Below, one piece after another: positions 58,942-64,000 of a stretch of DNA of 64,000 nucleotides. The position numbers and the translations under genes are program-made. The notes under the pieces were generated by a model. The model worked only from the letters and a program-made list of their open reading frames with translations, was not told the DNA's origin and did no database searches. The stretch covers positions 1,798,001 through 1,862,000 of the forward strand of contig OY970283.1 of NCBI GenBank assembly GCA_963715995.1, read 5' to 3'. This stretch comes from DATBDN01 sp963715995 (lineage in GTDB: Bacteria > Actinomycetota > Thermoleophilia > Solirubrobacterales > Thermoleophilaceae). Every line of letters begins with the position of its first letter. The first letter of the stretch is position 1.

Positions 58942-60066
58942 ATGGACAGCATGAGGACCCGAGCCGTCACCATCAACGCCACCCTTGCTGCGGCAGCCGT
59001 GCTGCTGTTGATTGCGCCGGCCGCCAGCGCCGGCATCTTCGGCACCAACCCGATCGACATCTCGCACACGCCGGGTGGCGGGCAGGCCAACGGCGAGTCC
59101 GGCTCGCCGGCGATATCGGGCGACAACCGCAAGACCCGCTACGTGGCGTTCTATTCGGACGCCACGAACCTGGTCGGCGGCGACTCGAACGGCAAGCGCG
59201 ACATCTTCCTGTGGTCACGGCCCAAGGGCTCGAAGGGACTCACGCTGCCGCGCGGCTCCGGGTCGGTCAAGCGCGTGAGCGTCTCCTCGAGCGGCAAGCA
59301 GGCAAACGGCGACTCGTTTGCCCCGGCGATCGACGGCTCGGTCACGAGCGTGCCCCACTGCGTGGCATTCCAGTCGCAGGCCACGAACCTGGCGGCGGGC
59401 GACCGCGATGCCACCCCGGACGTGTTCGTCCGCGACCTGCGCGCGCGCAAGACCTATCTCGTCTCCCGCCACACCACCGGCGCGGCCAGCGATCCGACGA
59501 TCGACGGGCATTGCCGCAACGTCGCGTTCGTGTCCGGTAACAGGATCCTGGTGGCGCCGGTGCGTGCAGGCAACCCGCGCGTGATAGGGATCGGGCGCTC
59601 CCCGGACTACTCGCGCGACGGCAGCGCGCTCACCTGGGTCCAGGGCTCGACCGTGAAGCTGCGCCGCAACGGCAGGGTCTCGGCGGTCGGCACGGGCGAC
59701 AACCCGACGACCACCGACAACGAGAGCGGCCAGTGGGCCGTGTCGTACCAGTCGGGAGGGCAGGTGCTGGTGAAGGTGCTGAAGGGGACCGGCGGCCCGC
59801 GCAAGACGATCCGCGTCTCACACGGCCTCGGCGGGCGCAACACCAACGGCGGGATCACCGTGTACGGCTCGGTGCGCGGGATCGTGGTGTTCGCCCACAA
59901 CGGCTCCGACCTCTACTACTTCAACGAGCACTCGGGCAACTTCGACGACCTGGCGCACCAGAGCGGGATCGACGACGTGGTCACGAGTGCGCGCGCGAAC
60001 TTCGTGTCCTACAGCGCCGGCGGGGACGTCTGGTTCAAGGGCCTGGTGGACGGCGAGCGGCTGTAG
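58942..60066 (+). CDS. Secreted TolB-like beta-propeller protein
   Basis: A 374-residue exported protein. Signal peptide AAAAVLLLIAPAASA. The mature part holds PD40/TolB-like blades: GSPAISGDNRKTRYVAFYSD, ATNLVGGDSNGKRDIFLW, HCVAFQSQATNLAAGDRDAT, PDVFVRDL. The same SDATNL-x-GD-x-N/D-x-xxDIFxxD phrase occurs in the C-terminal half of the large protein at 19720-22494, so the two are related. A strong ribosome binding site (AAGGAGGG) lies 4 bases before ATG 58942. Function is unknown. Confidence 0.75.
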   Translation: MDSMRTRAVTINATLAAAAVLLLIAPAASAGIFGTNPIDISHTPGGGQANGESGSPAISGDNRKTRYVAFYSDATNLVGGDSNGKRDIFLWSRPKGSKGLTLPRGSGSVKRVSVSSSGKQANGDSFAPAIDGSVTSVPHCVAFQSQATNLAAGDRDATPDVFVRDLRARKTYLVSRHTTGAASDPTIDGHCRNVAFVSGNRILVAPVRAGNPRVIGIGRSPDYSRDGSALTWVQGSTVKLRRNGRVSAVGTGDNPTTTDNESGQWAVSYQSGGQVLVKVLKGTGGPRKTIRVSHGLGGRNTNGGITVYGSVRGIVVFAHNGSDLYYFNEHSGNFDDLAHQSGIDDVVTSARANFVSYSAGGDVWFKGLVDGERL

Positions 60067-60076
60067 CGGCGGCGAC

Positions 60077-61072
60077 TCAGAGCCAGCCGCGGCGGCGGAA
60101 CACCGCGAGCATCGAGCCGAGCACGGCCACCATGACCACGATGATCACCCAGAAGGCGTGGATCGAGTTCTTGCCCGGCAGGCCCGTGTTCATTCCCCAG
60201 ATCGATGCGATCAGGGTCAGCGGCAGGATCACGACCGAGATCGAGGTCAGCACGCGCAGCACGTTGTTCAGGCGGTGCGAGATGAGTGACTCGTTCGTGT
60301 CTTCGAGCGCCTCGACGACCTCCTTGTAGTTCTCGAGCATGTCCCAGATGCGCTCGGATGCATCCACGACGTCGTCGAAGTAGACATCGAGGTCGTCCCC
60401 GAGGAACTTCTGCTTGGCACGCTCCAGGTCGTTGAGCACCGTCCGCTGCGGCCGGATGACCTTGCGGAAGTTGATGATCTCCTGCTTGGTGTTGGAGATG
60501 TCGCGCACCACGTCCTCGCCGCGGCCGAGGAAGATCTCCTCCTCGAGCCGTTCGAGCTTGCCGCCGATCTTGCGCAGCATCGGGAAGCAGTAGTCGAACG
60601 AGTCATCGACGATCTTGTAGAGCAGGTAGCCGGGCCCCTTCGAGAACATCTGCTCGCGGAACTCCTCGTTCGCGCGGCAGCGCTCGAACAGGTACTCGAC
60701 CGGCTGGAGCGGGGCGTTCGGGAGCGTGATGAGGTAGTCCGGCCCCATGAAGATGTCGAGCTCCTCACCGTTCAGCCGCCCGATCTTCTTGTCGAACACC
60801 GGGAAGTGGAGAATGATGAAGAGGTAGTCGTCGTACTCGTCGATCTTCGGCCGCTGGTTGCGCGAGCGGACGTCCTCGTAGTCGAGCGGGTGGAATTCGA
60901 AGTGCTCCTCGAGCCAGGCCTGGTCGACCGGCGCGGGGCGCTCGATGTTGATCCAGCGGAGACCGTCGAGCTCGACGGTCTCTACGCGCGGCTCAGCGGG
61001 ACCCGGAGCGGCGTCGGCGACTCCACGAGCCCGGGCGGCACGGCGCAGGCGTGGCCTCGGAAGGTTGGGCAT
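60077..61072 (-). CDS. corA: CorA-type magnesium/cobalt channel
   Basis: A pentameric divalent-cation channel of about 331 residues. The long cytoplasmic N-terminal alpha-beta domain contains FHPLDYEDVRSRNQRPKIDE and a long helix pair. Two C-terminal helices follow, the first ending in the diagnostic GMN motif (LIASIWGMNTGLPG), and the protein ends with the basic FRRRGW. I prefer ATG 61072 to ATG 61126, because the upstream ATG lies inside a TAGAAT -10-like hexamer (61130-61125), which would place transcription start downstream of it. The alternative adds 18 residues. Confidence 0.92.
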   Translation of the reverse strand: MPNLPRPRLRRAARARGVADAAPGPAEPRVETVELDGLRWINIERPAPVDQAWLEEHFEFHPLDYEDVRSRNQRPKIDEYDDYLFIILHFPVFDKKIGRLNGEELDIFMGPDYLITLPNAPLQPVEYLFERCRANEEFREQMFSKGPGYLLYKIVDDSFDYCFPMLRKIGGKLERLEEEIFLGRGEDVVRDISNTKQEIINFRKVIRPQRTVLNDLERAKQKFLGDDLDVYFDDVVDASERIWDMLENYKEVVEALEDTNESLISHRLNNVLRVLTSISVVILPLTLIASIWGMNTGLPGKNSIHAFWVIIVVMVAVLGSMLAVFRRRGWL

Positions 61073-61124
61073 CGGGTCTGAGTGGGTCGTCCAGCATGGG
61101 AGAAAAAGGCGTCGCTCGAGGTCC

Positions 61125-61130
61125 ATTCTA
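61125..61130 (-). promoter_or_regulatory. Candidate -10 element (TAGAAT) for corA
   Basis: On the minus strand TAGAAT overlaps the upstream in-frame ATG. Transcription would start about 45 bases before ATG 61072. Confidence 0.35.
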
Positions 61131-61221
61131 CCCAGCGGCCATGCGGCAAATCAGGCCGTGGTCGCTCCCGCTGCAACGGCGCCGCCCGTTTCGCTATTGT
61201 CCCGGCCTAGACATACCCGCT

Positions 61222-61337
61222 CGCATCGAGAGGGGTGGAGGGAACGGCCCTATGAAACCCCGGCAACCACTGAGCCGACCGCAAGGTCGGCGAGGGAAGG
61301 TGCCAATTCCGTCGGACCACGTGGTCCGAGAGATGTG
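61222..61337 (+). ncRNA. SAM-I (S-box) riboswitch aptamer
   Basis: The S-box consensus is clear: CATCGAGAGGGGTGGAGGG, ACGGCCCTATGAAACCCC, GGCAACC, then a variable P3 hairpin (GCCGACC-GCAA-GGTCGGC), GGTGCCAATTCC, P4 (GGACCACGTGGTCC) and closing GAGAGATG. P1 pairs CGCATC (61222-61227) with GATGTG (61332-61337). The aptamer binds S-adenosylmethionine. It lies upstream of threonine synthase, so high SAM would alter flow of O-phosphohomoserine to threonine. Confidence 0.95.
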
Positions 61338-61352
61338 ATGAGGAAGCGCTTC

Positions 61353-61400
61353 GGCCTCCGACTCACAGCAACAAGAGCGGAGGCCAATTTCATAAGGAGG
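61353..61400 (+). promoter_or_regulatory. Riboswitch expression platform with alternative pairing of the Shine-Dalgarno
   Basis: GGCCTCCG (61353-61360) can pair with CGGAGGCC (61378-61385) as a perfect 8-bp hairpin, or its CCTCC can pair with the ribosome binding site AAGGAGG (61394-61400). This gives two exclusive states, suggesting control of translation; there is no U-tract after the hairpin. Confidence 0.6.
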
Positions 61401-61408
61401 TTCGGGCA

Positions 61409-62644
61409 ATGCCCGCACAAGCGCTTCAGTGCAAGGAATGTCAAGCCGAGTATCCGCTCGAGGCGAGATACGTCTGCGACAACTGCTTCGGTCCGCTCGA
61501 GGTCGCCTACGACTTCAGCGGCCTCGGTGCCGACGAGCTGCGCCGGCGGATCCAGTCGGGTCCGCTCGACATCTGGCGCTACTCCGATTTCCTGCCGTTC
61601 GAGCAGCGCCCGAAGACGGCGCTGACGGCGGGGATGACGCCGCTCATCCGGGCCGACCGCCTGGCCGCCAAGCTCGGCCTGGGCGAGGTCTGGGTCAAGA
61701 ACGACGCCGCCAATCCGACCCACTCGTTCAAGGACCGGGTGGTCACGGTTGCGCTGGCGAAGGCGCAGGAGCTCGGCTACCAGGTCGTCGCGTGCGCCTC
61801 CACCGGCAACCTCGCCAACGCCGTTGCCGCCCACGCGGCGGCGGCCGGCCTCGACTCCTATGTCTTCATCCCCTCGGATCTGGAGGAGCAGAAGGTGCTC
61901 GCCACCGGGGTCTACGGGACGAAGCTCGTGGCGGTGCGCGGCAACTACGACGATGTCAACCGGCTGTGCACGGAGCTCTCGTCCGAGCGCGAGTGGGCAT
62001 TCGTGAACGTGAACATGAGGCCCTACTACTCGCAGGGCTCGAAGACGATCGGGTACGAGATCTGCGAGCAGCTCGGGTGGACGATCCCCGACCGCATCGT
62101 GTCGCCGATCGCGTCCGGCTCGCTGTTCACGAAGATCGCCCGCGGCATCGACGAGTGGCGCCAGGTCGGGCTGGTCGAAGGCGAGCTTCCGGCGATGAGC
62201 GGCGCCCAGGCGCTCGGCTGCTCGCCCGTGGCCCACGCCTACGAGCAGGGCTGGAGCGCCTGCAAGCCGGTCAAGCCGTCGACGATCGCGAAGTCGCTTG
62301 CCATCGGCAACCCGGCCGACGGCCCGTACGCCGTCGAGCTGGCGCGCGCCACCGGCGGCGGCATCGATGCCGTCACCGACGAGGAGATCGTCGAGGGCAT
62401 CAAGCTGCTGGCCGAGACGACCGGGGTCTTCACCGAGACCGCCGGCGGCGTCACGACCGCGGTTCTGCGCAAGCTCGCGGAGCGCGGGGGCATCGGCAAG
62501 GACGAGCGCGTGGTCGTCGTGATCACCGGCGAGGGGCTGAAGACGCTCGACGTCGTCAGGGGCAGCTTCGAGACCCACGTCATCGAGCCGTCGCTGGCTG
62601 CCTTCGAGGGCTCGCTCGCCGAACCCGTCGCCGCGGCTGCGTAG
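61409..62644 (+). CDS. thrC: Threonine synthase
   Basis: A 411-residue PLP enzyme converting O-phosphohomoserine to threonine. The N-terminus carries a zinc-ribbon-like CKECQAEYP and CDNCFGPLE. The PLP lysine is in ANPTHSFKDRVVTVAL, and the phosphate-binding and substrate segments ASTGNLANAVAAHAAAAG and GVFTETAGGVTTAVL follow. This is the short (class Ib/archaeal-actinobacterial) type. AAGGAGG sits 8 bases before ATG and is within reach of the upstream SAM-I riboswitch. Confidence 0.95.
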   Translation: MPAQALQCKECQAEYPLEARYVCDNCFGPLEVAYDFSGLGADELRRRIQSGPLDIWRYSDFLPFEQRPKTALTAGMTPLIRADRLAAKLGLGEVWVKNDAANPTHSFKDRVVTVALAKAQELGYQVVACASTGNLANAVAAHAAAAGLDSYVFIPSDLEEQKVLATGVYGTKLVAVRGNYDDVNRLCTELSSEREWAFVNVNMRPYYSQGSKTIGYEICEQLGWTIPDRIVSPIASGSLFTKIARGIDEWRQVGLVEGELPAMSGAQALGCSPVAHAYEQGWSACKPVKPSTIAKSLAIGNPADGPYAVELARATGGGIDAVTDEEIVEGIKLLAETTGVFTETAGGVTTAVLRKLAERGGIGKDERVVVVITGEGLKTLDVVRGSFETHVIEPSLAAFEGSLAEPVAAAA

Positions 62645-62647
62645 GAT
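62642..62647 (+). promoter_or_regulatory. Candidate -10 element (TAGGAT) for the sulfur carrier gene
   Basis: TAGGAT ends 9 bases before ATG 62657 and overlaps the thrC stop. It would give the carrier gene a promoter independent of the riboswitch. Confidence 0.4.
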
Positions 62648-62656
62648 TCCGCGCCG

Positions 62657-62932
62657 ATGGGTGTCACGGTCAAGATCCCGGCCCAGCTGCGTCCGGTCAC
62701 CGGTGGCGAGGGCGAAGCCGTGGTCGACGACGCGACCACGGTCGGCGAGGTGCTCGACGGCCTCTACGACCGCTTCGACGGCCTCAAGGAGCGGATCGCC
62801 GAGGACGGCGACCTGCGCCGTTTCGTCAACGTCTACGTGCAGGGAGAGGACATCCGCTTCCTCGACGGGCTCAAGACGAGCGTGGAGGACGGCGACGAGG
62901 TGACCATTCTTCCGGCCGTTGCAGGGGGTTAG
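62657..62932 (+). CDS. ThiS/MoaD-family sulfur carrier protein (CysO-like)
   Basis: A 91-residue ubiquitin-like protein ending in the diagnostic Gly-Gly (PAVAGG), which is thiocarboxylated to carry sulfur. Strand VTVKIPAQLRPVTGGEG and loop DGDEVTILPAVAGG fit the family. MoaD, ThiS and CysO share this fold. The position directly after thrC, and the actinobacterial precedent of CysO for cysteine synthesis, favour a CysO-like carrier, but no Mec protease or CysM gene is visible here to confirm it. Confidence 0.88.
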   Translation: MGVTVKIPAQLRPVTGGEGEAVVDDATTVGEVLDGLYDRFDGLKERIAEDGDLRRFVNVYVQGEDIRFLDGLKTSVEDGDEVTILPAVAGG

Positions 62933-62935
62933 GAT
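62930..62935 (+). promoter_or_regulatory. Candidate -10 element (TAGGAT) before the small unknown gene
   Basis: TAGGAT ends 6 bases before ATG 62942 and overlaps the stop of the sulfur carrier gene. Confidence 0.4.
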
Positions 62936-62941
62936 CGGCCC

Positions 62942-63205
62942 ATGCCCACGCGGATCTTCTTTGCAAATGGCGAGCAGGTGACCGTCAGCGAGTCCCCGGA
63001 GAACGTGGCCGAGAAGCTGGCGGGTAGCGGCTTCGCACAGCTCGACCGGCCCTGGGGCGACGCGGCGATCTATGTCAACCCGAGCTCGATCAACTACATC
63101 GAGGCGCAGGACGAGCGGGCGCCCGACATCGCCGCGCTCGAGGCAGTGCCCGACTCACCGCCGGCGCAGGCGCCGCCGGTGCCTGGGCAGTTCCCGTCCC
63201 AGTAG
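62942..63205 (+). CDS. Small conserved hypothetical protein
   Basis: An 87-residue protein. Residues 1-58 look like a compact beta-sheet (RIFFANGEQVTVSESPENVA, then AIYVNPSSINYIEAQ); the end is Pro/Ala-rich and disordered. No family I recognise. The last 51 bp overlap the convergent methyltransferase gene. It is leaderless by the TAGGAT hexamer. Confidence 0.6.
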   Translation: MPTRIFFANGEQVTVSESPENVAEKLAGSGFAQLDRPWGDAAIYVNPSSINYIEAQDERAPDIAALEAVPDSPPAQAPPVPGQFPSQ

Positions 63206-63817
63206 CGGCGCCGCCAGGTAGGCGTCGAACTCGGCTGGGTCCCAGAACAGCCGCTCCTCGAACGAGAAGCTGCCCTTCCACCAGAGCGTGAGCACGCGCT
63301 CCTCCGGTGTGAGCGTGGCGTGGAAGCCGTCCGGGAAATGCGAGTCCGGGCGCTGGACCACGGCCGACTTGTGGACGAACGTGATGTGCGAGCCCTCGAT
63401 GTCGATCAGCCAGCGATGGTGGCTCCAGCCCGTCCACGGGCCCTGGATGCCGTGGGACTGCTCCTCGAGCAGGCTCGGAACCTCGATGTAGCCCGCCTTC
63501 GCCACGCGCCGCAGCTCCGAGCACATCCAGATCGGGTCGCGCACATCCTCGAGCGTGTGGGAGCAGATCACGAAGTCGAACTGGTCGTCGGCGAACGGCC
63601 ACGGCTCGCGGTCGCAGAAGTCGCGCCTGGCCCAGGTCGCGGCCGTGAAGCGCTCGGGCGGTGGGCCGAGCGAGCCGAGCTCGCCGCGCTCGTCGTAGGG
63701 GAGCGCGTCCATGATCCAGTCGGCGCGGTTGAACGGCTTCATGGCCCCGCCGACATCGAGGACCACCGCGCTGTCGGGCAGCTCGGCCAGCATGCGCTCC
63801 ACGCTTGCGTCGAGCAT
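63155..63817 (-). CDS. Class I SAM-dependent methyltransferase
   Basis: A 220-residue methyltransferase. The SAM-binding motif I is AVVLDVGGAMKPFNRADWIM, with a variant glycine pattern; FDFVICSHTLEDVRDPIWM is the motif IV/post-IV block typical of type 11 methyltransferases. The C-terminal third (HHRWLIDIEGSHITFVHKS) is non-canonical. Its ATG overlaps the stop of the upstream gene (TGATG), so they form an operon. Enzymes like this often modify sugars or glycolipids; the substrate is unknown. Confidence 0.75.
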   Translation of the reverse strand: MLDASVERMLAELPDSAVVLDVGGAMKPFNRADWIMDALPYDERGELGSLGPPPERFTAATWARRDFCDREPWPFADDQFDFVICSHTLEDVRDPIWMCSELRRVAKAGYIEVPSLLEEQSHGIQGPWTGWSHHRWLIDIEGSHITFVHKSAVVQRPDSHFPDGFHATLTPEERVLTLWWKGSFSFEERLFWDPAEFDAYLAAPLLGRELPRHRRRLRRR

Positions 63818-64000
63818 CAGGCGATCTCCCGGTCGAAGACGAACGCGGCCTCGTGGAAGCGCGCCAGGCCCTGCCACGGGCCGCTGTTCTCGTACAGGCG
63901 CAGTCCGAAGCCCAGTGCCGCCATGCGCGCGATCAGGTCGTGGTCGCTGATCCCCCACTGCCAGATGTCGTGCACGTCGCGCCAGCGCCGGCCGCGCTGC
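63817..64000 (-). CDS. C-terminal end of an unidentified gene (continues beyond window)
   Basis: About 60 C-terminal residues are visible (including DIWQWGISDHDLIARMAALG, LRLYENSGPWQGLARF and FVFDREIA), ending in TGA that overlaps the methyltransferase ATG. The DHDLIARMAALGFGLRLYENS stretch would fit the last helix-strand of another methyltransferase or glycan-modifying enzyme, but too little is present for a call. Confidence 0.5.
   Translation of the reverse strand, partial: QRGRRWRDVHDIWQWGISDHDLIARMAALGFGLRLYENSGPWQGLARFHEAAFVFDREIA

Noticed and set aside
61353..61385. Intrinsic terminator in the thrC leader
   Set aside because: The GGCCTCCG/CGGAGGCC stem has no U-tract behind it, and the ribosome binding site follows within 9 bases, so translational control is more likely.

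Overview
The window is high-GC bacterial chromosome. Gene content and style point to an actinobacterium, most likely a deep-branching Thermoleophilia/Solirubrobacterales-type lineage. The evidence is the dgt-dnaG-rpoD and yebC-ruvCAB-sec-recJ-rel arrangements, an F420-type LLM oxidoreductase, PdxS/PdxT vitamin B6 synthesis, many GTG/TTG starts, many apparently leaderless genes (a TANNNT hexamer 6-9 bases before the start codon and no Shine-Dalgarno), and a large set of Sec-exported proteins built from RTX-like GGxGxD repeats, PKD domains or beta-propellers with basic C-terminal modules. The species assignment is inference. I see no IS element, integrase, prophage, plasmid function or CRISPR array; this is core chromosome plus lineage-specific secreted proteins.

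Layout. 1-5 kb: end of an unknown membrane-anchored protein, ctaG, then the dgt-dnaG-rpoD operon. 5-13 kb: HNH protein, tRNA-Asn, acetyltransferase, a minus-strand block (GT1 glycosyltransferase and LLM oxidoreductase; hotdog thioesterase, SDR and acyl-CoA ligase), a thioredoxin-fold lipoprotein, a CAT-anticodon tRNA and DegV. 13.7-19.7 kb: a Tat-exported PHP protein, then a minus-strand metal uptake operon (a permease fused to its binding protein, ATPase, second permease, Fur/Zur repressor) behind a palindromic operator. 19.7-25.9 kb: an RTX/TolB secreted protein, an RpiR regulator and pdxS-pdxT-aminopeptidase. 26-30.7 kb: a seven-PKD exported protein with unusual interleaved inverted repeats upstream, and a membrane glycosyltransferase. 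30.7-45.1 kb: yebC, a DUF2127 protein, an acyl-CoA synthetase, ruvCAB, a zinc-ribbon/PAS-like protein, secD/secF, recJ and rel. Apparent single-base indels break five genes here, very densely in secD/secF; all have intact domains in alternating frames and are probably sequence errors.

45.2-60 kb: a Cys/His-repeat secreted protein, a transmembrane Ser/Thr kinase with a cysteine-bounded coiled coil, two RTX-type exported proteins, two GT4 glycosyltransferases around a CpsB-type PHP phosphatase, a diacylglycerol kinase, a beta-propeller with a cysteine-pair loop per blade, a minus-strand HIT-phosphomannomutase-metallo-beta-lactamase operon, and a second TolB-like secreted protein. 60-64 kb: corA, a SAM-I riboswitch controlling threonine synthase, a ThiS/MoaD sulfur carrier, a small unknown protein, a methyltransferase and the end of an unknown gene.

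Genes are tightly packed. Many operonic pairs overlap at an NTGA tetramer (ATGA, GTGA, TTGA and CTGA all occur), and three convergent pairs share one CTAG as both stop codons. No gene-free stretch exceeds 300 bases.
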